Shown piece after piece: positions 7,791 through 16,203 of a stretch of 50,063 nucleotides of DNA (position 1 is its first letter; each line of letters starts with the position of its first letter). The notes beneath the pieces are model-generated. The model did not search any database. It was given only the letters and a program-made list of their open reading frames with translations, and had not been told where the DNA came from. The stretch spans positions 1 to 50,063 of the forward strand of contig CACXAT010000016.1 in NCBI GenBank assembly GCA_902765725.1, in the 5' to 3' direction. The position numbers and the translations under genes are program-made. The stretch is from an uncultured Lachnospiraceae bacterium. Lineage in GTDB: Bacteria > Bacillota > Clostridia > Lachnospirales > Lachnospiraceae.

Positions 7791-10187
7791 TCATCCCATG
7801 ACTACTCTCACCTCGGCACGTGCCCCCTCCGGTATCGGAAGGATCCTGTCCGTCCTCTCTCCGTTCACAGTGATCTCCTTCACCCCTTTGGAGACATGGT
7901 CAGGATTGGTCACGGTTATACAGTATGTCCCGCCGCGCCATACACGCTGTACATAAAATCCGTCCCATCCGTGCGGTATGCAGGGATCGACAGTCAGTTC
8001 ATCATAGCCCGGTCTGATTCCGAGCATATACCGTGTCGCCGAAAAATAAGCCCAACCGCCTGATCCTGTCATAAATGGATGTCTTGCCCGTCCGTAAGCT
8101 GTATGGTCCGGTCCCATGATGAACTGGCAGTAAGAATACGGTTCCGACTGCCGGATCTCAATCCTGTCATTCTGGTTGAACGGACACAGCGCATCATAGA
8201 ATTCCATCGCCCTGTCGCCTCTGCCCAGCACACATTCAGCGGCCCACGCCCATGGATTCGGATGGGAGAAAATCGCCCCGTTCTCCTTAACACCAGGATA
8301 CACACGCGTTATAAATCCGATGTCATCATCCGGTCTTGTATAGGAGGGCGCATTGAGTCTTATTCCATAGGGGGTGAACAGATATCTGTACACGCTGTTC
8401 ATCGCTCTTTCGCCTCTGTCCGGCGATGCTGCGCCTGACAGCACCGCCCAGGCATTACTCTCAAGGTGAATCCTGCCCTCCGTATCCGCAAAGGTACCGA
8501 TCTTCTTTCCATTCCTGGTGATGCCACGGATATACCACTCTCCGTCCCACAGAATCTCCTCACAGACTTTTTTCACGCCCTGTGCCATCTCTTTAAAATG
8601 ATCCGCATCCTGTTTTCTCCCAAGATGCTGTGCAAGATCGACAAAATGACCCAGCGCCCAGTAATGAAGGAAGGAGACCAGAGCACTCTCTCCGCCTCCG
8701 AGATTCAGGCAGTCATTCCAGTCTGCACGAAGTCCTTTGCATATTCCTGTCTGCCCAACCTGGGCAGCGGAAAATTCCAGGATCCGTTTCATGTGATCAT
8801 AAACACTGTCCTCCTCTCCATCTGCATAGGAGACTGAATAACCGGCAAAAGACATATCCCCGGTCTCCATGATATATTCAGTAATTGCCGGGATGAGCCA
8901 AAGAGCATCATCTGCACACGCATCCTCAATCCCGTGAATGATATCCTTCTTGTTTATCCCGGGTATGACAGTAGGCGAGCGGAAGGGTTCCTTCTCCCCT
9001 TCTTTCTTCGGTTCAAACCAGCGCGGCTCAAACAGATGCAGTCCGTACCCATGAGAGGTCAGTCCCTTGAGAAGCTGTATAATCCGCTCCCTGCATTTTG
9101 CAGGATTGGAATGGGGGATTGTCATGGCGTCCTGCGCTGTATCCCTGTATCCGAGGCCTGTCCTGCCGCCAACCTCTATAAACGACGCGAAGCGGGAAAA
9201 CATTACATTGATCTCTGACTGATACAGGGTCCAGATATTGAGCATAGTATTCATAGCCTCGCTTGGTGTGCGGACCTGAAGCCGGCTCATCTTGTCTTCC
9301 CAGTAAGCTGCCATCCTGCTGTAAGAAGCATCCACACTGGCAAAGTCACTGTATTTCTCTCTGATCTTTCTCCCCTGCTCTCTGTCACCCTCACCCAGCA
9401 TGAAGATCACACGGATCTTTCCCCCCGGCGCAAGAGTTATATTCTTCTGCAGGCTGCCGCAGTGATTGCCGCCCTTCTCAAAAGACCCGCTGCACATTCC
9501 CCGCACGACAGCCGCGGGAGCGCTCTCGCTGCCATACGTTCCGAGGAAGGCATCACGCAGACAGTCATAGCCGTCCGGTTCAAAGCTTGCAGTAAAAAAC
9601 TGATAACCAAGTTCTTCATAGAACAGGTCATGCTCTATGATCCCGTCCACGCAGGAAGATCCGGCGCAGTACAGACTCATCTGAAAATTCTGGTTGTCGA
9701 TCGAGATATGGTGAAATGAAAACTCAAGATAGGAAAACAGGCTGAGATCTCTCGTCCTCCCGGATGTATTCTCTACAGTCACGTCCCACAGCTGTACAGC
9801 ATCACCCAGCGGGATGCTCAGACGCTGGGATGCATGTATGCCATTATAGCTGCATTCATAGACAGAATAAGACAGGCCATGCCTGCACCTGTACTGTGCA
9901 TGGTCCAGAGGTTTTCCGACCGGCTGCCAGGAGATACTGAAAAAGTCCCCGGTCTCATTGTCTCTGATATATACATAGTGCCCCGGACGGTCCATAGGGA
10001 CAGCGTTGCCCCTGAACCGGGTGACCCGGTGGTACTCCGGCGACTTATGAAACATATAACCGCCTGCCGTATGGTTGACTACGGAGCAGGTATCCTCTAC
10101 TCCCAGATAGTTTGTCCATGAGACCGGGATGTCCACACGGTCGATCACGTATTCCCTCGCCTGATTGTCAAAATGTCCGTATCGCAT
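7791..10187 (-). CDS. GH94 disaccharide phosphorylase, chitobiose-phosphorylase type
   Basis: An inverting phosphorylase of 798 residues that splits a beta-linked disaccharide with phosphate into a sugar-1-phosphate and a free sugar in the cytoplasm. From memory of the family, the N-terminus (RYGHFDNQAREYVI), FASFIEVGGRTGLGYRDTAQD, HGYGLHLFEPRWFEP and GQTGICKGLRADWNDCLNLG follow Vibrio N,N'-diacetylchitobiose phosphorylase more closely than clostridial cellobiose phosphorylase. The catalytic acid is the second Asp of DWND, residue 492 when counted from the ATG at 10187. That start has a GGGGGT site 8 bases away, while the ATG at 10211 lies inside a palindrome loop and has none. The gene follows recX by 76 bases and leads the sugar locus. 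Family assignment is firm; chitobiose as substrate is a good inference, not proven. Confidence 0.9.
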   Translation of the reverse strand: MRYGHFDNQAREYVIDRVDIPVSWTNYLGVEDTCSVVNHTAGGYMFHKSPEYHRVTRFRGNAVPMDRPGHYVYIRDNETGDFFSISWQPVGKPLDHAQYRCRHGLSYSVYECSYNGIHASQRLSIPLGDAVQLWDVTVENTSGRTRDLSLFSYLEFSFHHISIDNQNFQMSLYCAGSSCVDGIIEHDLFYEELGYQFFTASFEPDGYDCLRDAFLGTYGSESAPAAVVRGMCSGSFEKGGNHCGSLQKNITLAPGGKIRVIFMLGEGDREQGRKIREKYSDFASVDASYSRMAAYWEDKMSRLQVRTPSEAMNTMLNIWTLYQSEINVMFSRFASFIEVGGRTGLGYRDTAQDAMTIPHSNPAKCRERIIQLLKGLTSHGYGLHLFEPRWFEPKKEGEKEPFRSPTVIPGINKKDIIHGIEDACADDALWLIPAITEYIMETGDMSFAGYSVSYADGEEDSVYDHMKRILEFSAAQVGQTGICKGLRADWNDCLNLGGGESALVSFLHYWALGHFVDLAQHLGRKQDADHFKEMAQGVKKVCEEILWDGEWYIRGITRNGKKIGTFADTEGRIHLESNAWAVLSGAASPDRGERAMNSVYRYLFTPYGIRLNAPSYTRPDDDIGFITRVYPGVKENGAIFSHPNPWAWAAECVLGRGDRAMEFYDALCPFNQNDRIEIRQSEPYSYCQFIMGPDHTAYGRARHPFMTGSGGWAYFSATRYMLGIRPGYDELTVDPCIPHGWDGFYVQRVWRGGTYCITVTNPDHVSKGVKEITVNGERTDRILPIPEGARAEVRVVMG

Positions 10188-10192
10188 AGAAA

Positions 10193-10235
10193 TACCCCCG
10201 AATATAGTCATATATTATGATTATATCCGGGGGTA
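10193..10235 (-). promoter_or_regulatory. Nested palindrome enclosing the RBS of the GH94 gene
   Basis: The 14-base arms TACCCCCGAATATA (10193-10206) and TATATCCGGGGGTA (10222-10235) match at 13 of 14 positions, and the 15-base centre holds a second dyad, TCATA-N3-TATGA. In the minus-strand mRNA the 3' arm contains GGGGGU, the RBS of the phosphorylase gene. The structure can act as an RBS-masking hairpin or as a repressor operator. It has no T-tract, so it is not an ordinary terminator for recX. Confidence 0.75.
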
Positions 10236-10263
10236 CAGTCCAGTAACATGACCCGTGTTGTTT

Positions 10264-10905
10264 TCAGTTGAATTGTATTGGCAGGTTCCCGAGAGCCTGC
10301 CTGATGGAAGAATATCCGAATCCCTTCCGAAGCAGGTACCGGATGAACTTCTCGCAGGAATCCCTGTCAGCAGTCCCGGGTTCGAATCTCCGCTTAAGCG
10401 CAAGAGCCTTGATTGCGGTAATGTCTGGATCTTCTGCTTCTTCTCCCGACATGCTCTCCTTCGCCAGCTCCTCAAAAGCCGACCTGACCTGTTCTCTGTC
10501 AAGCCCCTTATTCATAAGCTCCGATTCAATCTGTCTGCGGCTTCTGCATCCTGACATCTGCCTTACATAGTTCTGTGCATAACGGCTGTCATCAATGTAG
10601 TGGTAAGACGAAGCATATTCGATCGCCCTGTCAGTGATCCAGTCAGGATATCCGTCCAGAGAGAGCCGGCTTCGAAGCTGTCCTTCTGTCCGGTCCATGG
10701 ACTTCAGTAGATTCAGGCACCGGAGTTTCGCGCGCCTGGTCAGCACTTCATCCAGGATCTCCCGCAGAATACCGTCCTCTATATCCTCATCCTCAGCGAT
10801 ATGATATTTTCTTACCTCTCCTGAATAGAGGGGAAATGACATTCCGTCTTCCAGAAAGACTTTATATCTGCGGTCAGTTATCTTCTGCAGCCGGGTTACC
10901 CGCAT
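10264..10905 (-). CDS. recX: Regulatory protein RecX
   Basis: A small cytoplasmic modulator of RecA filaments, 213 residues from the preferred start [21 protein letters not shown]. The three-helix RecX repeats are visible around [59 protein letters not shown] and [12 protein letters not shown]. It overlaps the 3' end of recA by 32 bases, the classic recA-recX arrangement that couples its translation to recA. A GGAG sequence lies about 11 bases before the ATG at 10905. Longer in-frame starts reach 11001 but would read through recA's coding frame and add an Arg/Met-rich stretch unlike RecX. Confidence 0.9.
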   Translation of the reverse strand: MRVTRLQKITDRRYKVFLEDGMSFPLYSGEVRKYHIAEDEDIEDGILREILDEVLTRRAKLRCLNLLKSMDRTEGQLRSRLSLDGYPDWITDRAIEYASSYHYIDDSRYAQNYVRQMSGCRSRRQIESELMNKGLDREQVRSAFEELAKESMSGEEAEDPDITAIKALALKRRFEPGTADRDSCEKFIRYLLRKGFGYSSIRQALGNLPIQFN

Positions 10906-11995
10906 CTGTATCCGTCTCCGTTCCTGTCTCTGCCTGCACATCCTGCATGCTGTCATCCTCATCCAGGCCGTACTGGACTCTGACCTTGTGGATGATCTCA
11001 TCCATCACATCCGGATTCTGCTCGAGATACAGCTTCGCGTTCTCCCGTCCCTGTCCGATCTTATTGCCCTCATAGGCATACCATGCGCCGCTCTTGACGA
11101 TGATATTCAGGTTGGCCGCAAGGTCCAGGACATCCCCTTCTCTGGAGATCCCTTTTCCGAACATGATATCGAACTCCGCTTCCTTGAACGGCGGCGCGAT
11201 CTTGTTCTTGACGACCTTGATCCTGGTCCGGTTTCCGATCACTTCACCCTGTTGGCGGATCGATTCGATCCGGCGTACATCCATGCGCACGGAAGCATAG
11301 AACTTAAGTGCTCTTCCGCCTGTGGTCGTCTCGGGATTGCCGAACATGATGCCGACCTTCTCACGCAGCTGATTGATGAAGATCACGATGCAGTTGGACT
11401 TGCTGATCACGCCGGTCAGCTTGCGCAGCGCCTGGCTCATCAGTCTCGCCTGAAGGCCGACATGGGAGTCTCCCATATCTCCGTCTATCTCTGCCTTGGG
11501 GACCAGCGCCGCCACAGAGTCCACGATGATGATATCCACCGCGCCGGAGCGGACCATGGTCTCGCAGATCTCCAGTGCCTGTTCGCCGTTGTCCGGTTGT
11601 GAGATATACAGGTTGTCGATATCAACGCCGATATTCTTCGCATAGATGGGGTCAAGAGCATGCTCCGCGTCGATGAATCCCGCGATCCCGCCTCTCTTCT
11701 GCGTTTCCGCGACCATGTGGAGTGCCACCGTGGTCTTACCGGAGGATTCCGGACCATAGATCTCCACGATCCTTCCCCTCGGGATGCCGCCCTGTCCCAG
11801 CGCGATGTCAAGGCTCAGGGATCCTGTGGGAATCGTCTCCACGTTCATGTCACTGCTGTGCTCGCCCAGGCGCATGACCGAGCCCTTGCCGTACTGCTTC
11901 TCGATCTGCGACAACGCTGCATCCAGCGCTCTCATCTTATCTTCGTTGTTCAGGCCGGACTGGACCTGTGCCGTACCTGCTGCCTTCTTTGCCAT
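10874..11995 (-). CDS. recA: Recombinase RecA
   Basis: The central homologous-recombination and SOS co-protease ATPase, 373 residues. The Walker A motif GPESSGKTT is at 81-89, Walker B at [18 protein letters not shown], and loop L1/L2 regions follow ([20 protein letters not shown] and [22 protein letters not shown]). The C-terminus is an acidic tail rich in Asp, Glu and Thr, as is usual. The ATG at 11995 has a GGAAGGAG site. A sigma-A promoter (12071-12099) with a LexA box immediately downstream (12051-12064) shows SOS control. recX overlaps the 3' end. Confidence 0.98.
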   Translation of the reverse strand: MAKKAAGTAQVQSGLNNEDKMRALDAALSQIEKQYGKGSVMRLGEHSSDMNVETIPTGSLSLDIALGQGGIPRGRIVEIYGPESSGKTTVALHMVAETQKRGGIAGFIDAEHALDPIYAKNIGVDIDNLYISQPDNGEQALEICETMVRSGAVDIIIVDSVAALVPKAEIDGDMGDSHVGLQARLMSQALRKLTGVISKSNCIVIFINQLREKVGIMFGNPETTTGGRALKFYASVRMDVRRIESIRQQGEVIGNRTRIKVVKNKIAPPFKEAEFDIMFGKGISREGDVLDLAANLNIIVKSGAWYAYEGNKIGQGRENAKLYLEQNPDVMDEIIHKVRVQYGLDEDDSMQDVQAETGTETDTDAGNPAAEDN

Positions 11996-12050
11996 AATAC
12001 TCTTCTCCTTCCGGTATCATGTTCTTCTCTATCAGTGGTCCGCAGTAATG

Positions 12051-12064
12051 CGAACGGATGTTCG
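12051..12064 (-). promoter_or_regulatory. LexA (SOS) box of recA
   Basis: The sequence CGAACATCCGTTCG on the minus strand has perfect CGAAC and GTTCG half-sites separated by four bases, the Bacillus-type LexA operator. It starts 6 bases after the -10 hexamer, so bound LexA would cover the transcription start. Confidence 0.92.
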
Positions 12065-12070
12065 ATGCTT

Positions 12071-12099
12071 ATACTACAGGAATCAGGGATTGCTGTCAA
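12071..12099 (-). promoter_or_regulatory. Sigma-A promoter of recA
   Basis: The minus strand reads TTGACA (12094-12099), a 17-nt spacer and TAGTAT (12071-12076). The -35 matches consensus fully and the -10 at four of six positions. The leader from the start site to recA is about 70 bases. Confidence 0.88.
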
Positions 12100-12125
12100 G
12101 GTTATTTTGCGCGCCGGCGTGATAA

Positions 12126-12149
12126 ATCATTACTGTTAACTGTAATGAT
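12126..12149. promoter_or_regulatory. 24-bp palindrome upstream of the recA promoter
   Basis: The arms ATCATTAC and GTAATGAT flank the centre TGTTAACT, whose core GTTAAC is itself a palindrome. GATAAATC occurs as a direct repeat on both sides (12121 and 12147). The element ends about 27 bases upstream of the recA -35. It has no coding or terminator role that I can see and looks like a binding site for an unidentified dimeric regulator. Confidence 0.55.
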
Positions 12150-12224
12150 AAATCTGATATAGCGCGCCACAGAGCGCAGGTCAAGGGGTGCGAGGCTTTG
12201 TCCCATATGCATGTGAGAATTGTG

Positions 12225-12264
12225 AAAGCTGCTGCAGTGGCGCTCACCCATCTGCAGCAGCTTT
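12225..12264 (-). terminator. Hairpin ending the pyrH-rseP transcript
   Basis: A perfect 13-bp stem (AAAGCTGCTGCAG with CTGCAGCAGCTTT) closes a loop that can pair three further bases. It lies about 58 bases after the rseP stop. The T-tract after it is weak (TTTCAC), so termination may be incomplete. Together with the recA promoter, LexA box, upstream palindrome and the 14-bp repeats, it accounts for the 326-base gap between recA and rseP. Confidence 0.65.
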
Positions 12265-12278
12265 CTATCCGAGTTAAG

Positions 12279-12334
12279 CTCAGAACAGCTTTCTCAGAAC
12301 AGTTTTCTCAGAACAGTTTTCTCAGAACAGCTTT
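12279..12334. repeat. Four tandem 14-bp repeats at the 3' end of rseP
   Basis: Four copies of CTCAGAACAGYTTT run head to tail: 12279-12292, 12293-12306, 12307-12320 and 12321-12334. They differ only at the Y position (C, T, T, C). The copy nearest the gene carries the last codons and TGA of rseP; the other three lie after the stop. The pattern fits replication slippage from the gene end. Confidence 0.9.
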
Positions 12335-13374
12335 CTTATATCATTGAACATGATCACTGCCATCAGGCCCATCAGTATCACAAAGCCCGCGAAGTTGATA
12401 TATCCCTCTATGTTCTCCCCAAGCTTTTTCCTGCGCACCGCTTCGAGGAGCAGCAGGAAGATCCGGCCCCCGTCCAGCGCGGGGAACGGGATCAGGTTCA
12501 TAACACCCAGGTTGGCTGACAGCAGGATCCCCAGGTTGAGAAGGTTCAGGAACACGATGAAGGCCCCTTCGCTCTTCGTCTCCTCCACGGTATTGCTGAC
12601 CACTTCTACAACGCCCACCGGTCCGGAGACATCATCCAGAGTCACTTCCCCCTGTCCGATCATCCGGAGGCTCCCGATGGTGGTCCGGATCCAGAACTGC
12701 ACCTCATAGAGACTGTACTTTACAACCGTCCCGATGCTTCCTGCCCGGTACCTCGACCCGCCGTAGAGACCGAAGATATAGCGTGTCCCGCTCTCATTGA
12801 GCTGCGGCACGATCTGAGCGCTCTTCTCCGTCTCCCCACTTCGCCATGTGACCGTGACCGGTTTCTGCCGCGCCAGCTCTCTCTGGTGGAAGGACAGATA
12901 ATTGGAGATATCTCTGTATACCGTGATCTTCTCTCCGTCTATGGAGGTCAGGACGTCCCCGACCTTCACCCCGGCCATCTCCAGCGGGTACTCCGGCGAC
13001 AGGTATTCGATGACCGGCGGATCATAGCCCACGGAGCCGATGATCACGACGGCAAATATAAAGGCCAGCAGAAAATTGAACAGCGGACCTGCCGCTACGA
13101 TCAGGATCCGCTGCCATACCTTTTTTGTGCCAAATGACCCTTCCTGCGTATCCTCATCATCTTCCCCCTGCATCTGGCAGGAGCCCCCGAAGGGAAGTAT
13201 CTTGATGCTGTACCGGGTACCGCTGCGCCCGCTCACATGAGTAAGAAGGCGCGGGCCCATCCCCAGCGAGAACTCGATCACTCTCACCCTGCAGGCGCGG
13301 GCCGCGAGAAAATGCCCCGTCTCGTGGAACAGGATGATAATGCTGAACAGGATAATGGCTATGATAATCTTCAT
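12322..13374 (-). CDS. rseP: Site-2 intramembrane metalloprotease RseP/RasP
   Basis: A membrane zinc protease of 350 residues that cuts membrane-bound anti-sigma factors and leftover signal peptides. The active-site motif HETGH lies at residues 17-21 in the first membrane segment, a PDZ domain spans about 110-190 (EMAGVKVGDVLTSIDGEKI), and the second active-site motif is in NLIPFPALDGGRIFLLLLE near the C-terminal membrane segments. It is the last gene of the conserved pyrH-frr-uppS-cdsA-dxr-rseP string, starting three bases after the dxr stop. Its last codons fall in the first of four 14-bp tandem repeats. Confidence 0.95.
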   Translation of the reverse strand: MKIIIAIILFSIIILFHETGHFLAARACRVRVIEFSLGMGPRLLTHVSGRSGTRYSIKILPFGGSCQMQGEDDEDTQEGSFGTKKVWQRILIVAAGPLFNFLLAFIFAVVIIGSVGYDPPVIEYLSPEYPLEMAGVKVGDVLTSIDGEKITVYRDISNYLSFHQRELARQKPVTVTWRSGETEKSAQIVPQLNESGTRYIFGLYGGSRYRAGSIGTVVKYSLYEVQFWIRTTIGSLRMIGQGEVTLDDVSGPVGVVEVVSNTVEETKSEGAFIVFLNLLNLGILLSANLGVMNLIPFPALDGGRIFLLLLEAVRRKKLGENIEGYINFAGFVILMGLMAVIMFNDIRKLF

Positions 13375-13377
13375 GTT

Positions 13378-14529
13378 TCAGTGCTCTTCTCTTCCGCCGC
13401 CAATCTGCAGGCGGATCTGTCTCTCGACCTCCAGGATCTCCTCAACGGAAGGATCCGGGATAACCCGGTGGTCATCCATGCATTGTTCGATGATGTCCCA
13501 GATATCTGTGAACCCGATCTCGTGAGAGAGGAACCGCTGCACGGCACATTCATTTGCCGCATTAAAGACCGTCGGCATGGAACCGCCCGCCTTCATGGCG
13601 CGGTACGCAAGCGGAAGGCCGCGGAATGTCTCCATATCAGGCTGCTCGAAGGTGAGGTTCTTCAGAGCAAACAGATCCAGGCGCTCTGTGTGCATCACCC
13701 TGCGGTCCGGCCAGAACAGGGCATACTGGATCGGCAGCCGCATATCCGGAGTTCCCATCTGCCCGATAACAGCTCCGTCCGTGAACTGGACTGCGGAATG
13801 AAGAACGCTCTGCGGATGGACCACGACCTGGATCTTGTCCGCGTTCACTCCGAAGAGCCAGCCTGCCTCGATCACTTCCAGGCCTTTGTTAACCAGGGTG
13901 GCCGAATCGATTGTGATCTTCCGTCCCATATTCCAGGTCGGGTGCTTCAGCGCATCCTCCGGGGTCATCCCCTTAAGCTGCGAAGCTGTGCAGCCGCGGA
14001 AGGGGCCGCCCGAGCAGGTCAGAAGGATCTTCTCGATCCGCTCCCGGGGCTCTCCGTTCAGGGACTGAAAGATCGCGCTGTGCTCTGAATCCACAGGCAG
14101 GATCCGGACGCCGTGTTCCCTGGCCAGGGGCATGATGATATGCCCGGCCGTGACAAGGGTCTCCTTGTTGGCAAGGGCGATGCTCTTGCCGGCCTTGATC
14201 GCCTCTATGGTCGGGAGGATGCCGATCATGCCGACAATGGCAGTCACGGTAATCTGCGCGTCTGTCCCGGCGGTGGTCTCGATCAGTCCCTCCATGCCGG
14301 ACAGGACACGGACGTCCAGGTCCTTCACGCGCACCCGGAGGTCCTCTGCCGCCTTCTCATCCCAGACTGCTGCCACGGATGGCCTGAATTCCCTGATCTG
14401 TTCCTCAAGCCTTCTGATATTGCTGCCCGCGGCAAGCGCGGTGATCGCAAGATCCGGATTATTTCTGACTACGTCTATTGTCTGGGTTCCTATGGAACCG
14501 GTACTTCCAAGGATTGATATCTTCTTCAT
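13378..14529 (-). CDS. dxr: 1-deoxy-D-xylulose 5-phosphate reductoisomerase
   Basis: The second enzyme of the MEP isoprenoid pathway, turning DXP into MEP with NADPH, 383 residues from the start MKKISILGSTGSIGTQT. The NADPH loop GSTGSIG is at 8-14, and metal/substrate motifs include LPVDSEHSAIFQ and the ATLVNKGLEVIEAGWLFG stretch. An in-frame ATG at 14559 would overlap cdsA; the ATG at 14529 lies 16 bases after the cdsA stop and gives the normal N-terminus. The use of the MEP pathway in the same operon as uppS ties isoprenoid supply to lipid-carrier synthesis. Confidence 0.96.
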   Translation of the reverse strand: MKKISILGSTGSIGTQTIDVVRNNPDLAITALAAGSNIRRLEEQIREFRPSVAAVWDEKAAEDLRVRVKDLDVRVLSGMEGLIETTAGTDAQITVTAIVGMIGILPTIEAIKAGKSIALANKETLVTAGHIIMPLAREHGVRILPVDSEHSAIFQSLNGEPRERIEKILLTCSGGPFRGCTASQLKGMTPEDALKHPTWNMGRKITIDSATLVNKGLEVIEAGWLFGVNADKIQVVVHPQSVLHSAVQFTDGAVIGQMGTPDMRLPIQYALFWPDRRVMHTERLDLFALKNLTFEQPDMETFRGLPLAYRAMKAGGSMPTVFNAANECAVQRFLSHEIGFTDIWDIIEQCMDDHRVIPDPSVEEILEVERQIRLQIGGGREEH

Positions 14530-14545
14530 TTTCTCTTTATCCAAA

Positions 14546-15355
14546 TTATCCAAAGGCATACGCCAGCAGGTAGATGATCGGAGCTGTGATGATCACGGAA
14601 TCAAACCGGTCAAGGATCCCGCCGTGTCCGGGGATCAGCTTTCCGTAATCCTTGATATCGTGGTTTCTCTTGATCGCCGATGCGGCCAGATCCCCCACCA
14701 TGGAGATCAGCGCTCCCACCGCTCCGATCAGAGCAAATACGAGGATCTTATTGCCCGCGTTCTGCAGGTACCTTCCGATGACGGCTGCGTAGATTGCGCC
14801 GAACACCGCCGCGCTGGCAGCGCCGCCGATTGCTCCCTCGACAGACTTCTTCGGGCTGAGTACCGGAGCCATCTTGTGCTTTCCAAACAGCCTGCCGAAT
14901 ACATAGGCCATCGTATCGCACCCCCAGGAGCAGATCACAATCAGCCACACCGTATATTCACCGTCCGGCAGTTCTCTTGTCTGGTAGATGAAGCTGAGGC
15001 AGACCGCGACATAGACGATCCCGAAGAAGGCTGTCATCACTTCATCCGCATGATATCTGGGATACGTGAATACATACACGAACAGTTCTGCGATCATCGC
15101 CGCGGCAAGAACCGGGAGAAGATAATCCTGCATATGCAGATATACAAATACATAGTAGACCACAGCCCCGAGAAATGAGACCGCAGTCAGCAGGTTCACC
15201 TTTCCTTTTACGATCCCGGTCGCCCTGTACAGCTCAAACATACCGATCAGGGAGATCGCGAGAAGAAAAATAAACAGAACCGGTCCGCTCAGGCAGATCG
15301 TCGTGATCAGTATCGCCAGCAGAACAATTCCGCTGATAAGTCTTGTGACAAACAT
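14546..15355 (-). CDS. cdsA: Phosphatidate cytidylyltransferase
   Basis: An integral membrane enzyme of 269 residues that makes CDP-diacylglycerol, the precursor of acidic phospholipids. Seven or eight hydrophobic segments cover the protein. The family signature is visible near the C-terminus as SMVGDLAASAIKRNHDIKDYGKLIPGHGGILDRFDS. The start at 15355 lies three bases after the uppS stop, and its RBS (GGAGGAG) is inside the last uppS codons, so the two genes are tightly coupled. Confidence 0.96.
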   Translation of the reverse strand: MFVTRLISGIVLLAILITTICLSGPVLFIFLLAISLIGMFELYRATGIVKGKVNLLTAVSFLGAVVYYVFVYLHMQDYLLPVLAAAMIAELFVYVFTYPRYHADEVMTAFFGIVYVAVCLSFIYQTRELPDGEYTVWLIVICSWGCDTMAYVFGRLFGKHKMAPVLSPKKSVEGAIGGAASAAVFGAIYAAVIGRYLQNAGNKILVFALIGAVGALISMVGDLAASAIKRNHDIKDYGKLIPGHGGILDRFDSVIITAPIIYLLAYAFG

Positions 15356-15358
15356 AAT

Positions 15359-16090
15359 TCAGTGCTCCTCCACGTCCTCTTCGCCCTTCTTCAGGCCTCC
15401 GAACCGCCTTGTTCTCTGATTGTACGCCTCGATGGCAAGCTCCAGGTCCTTCTTGGAGAAGGCCGGCCAGGGTGTCTGGGTAAAATACAGCTCCGCGTAG
15501 GCAAGCTGCCACATGAGATAATTGCTCAGACGCTGCTCGCCGCTGGTACGGATCAGAAGGTCCGGATCGGGAATGTCCCCCGTATCCAGGTAGGATGCGA
15601 ACATCTCCTCCGTGATCTGTTCCGGATCCGGGATCTCTCCCGATCTGACGTCCGCCGAGATCTTCCGGACGGCGCGAACGATCTCGTCCCTGCTGCCATA
15701 GTTGATCGCAAGCTGAAAGTTCAGCCCGGTGTTGTCCTTCGAGCTCTCCACCAGTTCCCGGAGATTCTTCTGCAGTGTCGCATCCAGGGCAGAGGGATTC
15801 CCCAGCACCCGGCAGCGCATATTATTCTCTCTCGCCTGTCGGATAGCCGTCCTGGTATAGCTGTGAAACAGGTTCATCAGAGCCCTGACCTCATCCTGGT
15901 TCCTGCGCCAGTTTTCCGTGGAAAACAGGTAGACCGTCAGATACTTGATCCCCAGTTCATCCGCAGCTCTGCAGATGACCTCTACATTCGCAGCCCCTTT
16001 TACATGGCCGTAATTGCGGGGCATCATCCTTGACTTTGCCCAGCGGCCGTTACCGTCAAGTATGATCGCAACATGACGCGGTATGTCCAT
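15359..16090 (-). CDS. uppS: Undecaprenyl diphosphate synthase (cis-prenyltransferase)
   Basis: The enzyme makes the C55 lipid carrier for peptidoglycan and other wall polymers. It has 243 residues from MDIPRHVAIILDGNGRWAK, with catalytic D12 in the DGNGRWA motif; further family motifs are GHVKGAANVE, YLFSTENWRR and DLLIRTSGEQRLSNYLMWQ. The ATG at 16090 has an AAAGGAG site five bases away, while an earlier in-frame ATG (16141) adds a Cys-rich tail and has none. It lies in the frr-uppS-cdsA part of the operon after a 113-base gap. Its product would also feed the GT2/YfhO glycosylation genes nearby. Confidence 0.96.
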   Translation of the reverse strand: MDIPRHVAIILDGNGRWAKSRMMPRNYGHVKGAANVEVICRAADELGIKYLTVYLFSTENWRRNQDEVRALMNLFHSYTRTAIRQARENNMRCRVLGNPSALDATLQKNLRELVESSKDNTGLNFQLAINYGSRDEIVRAVRKISADVRSGEIPDPEQITEEMFASYLDTGDIPDPDLLIRTSGEQRLSNYLMWQLAYAELYFTQTPWPAFSKKDLELAIEAYNQRTRRFGGLKKGEEDVEEH

Positions 16091-16203
16091 ATATACTCCT
16101 TTATCAGAATGCCCACAGCATTGTCTGCATGAATATGCCAACAGAAGGCTGCCGCACGGATCCCCGTTCCGACAGCCTCCCGCTCATGTTTATGGATCTT
16201 ATA

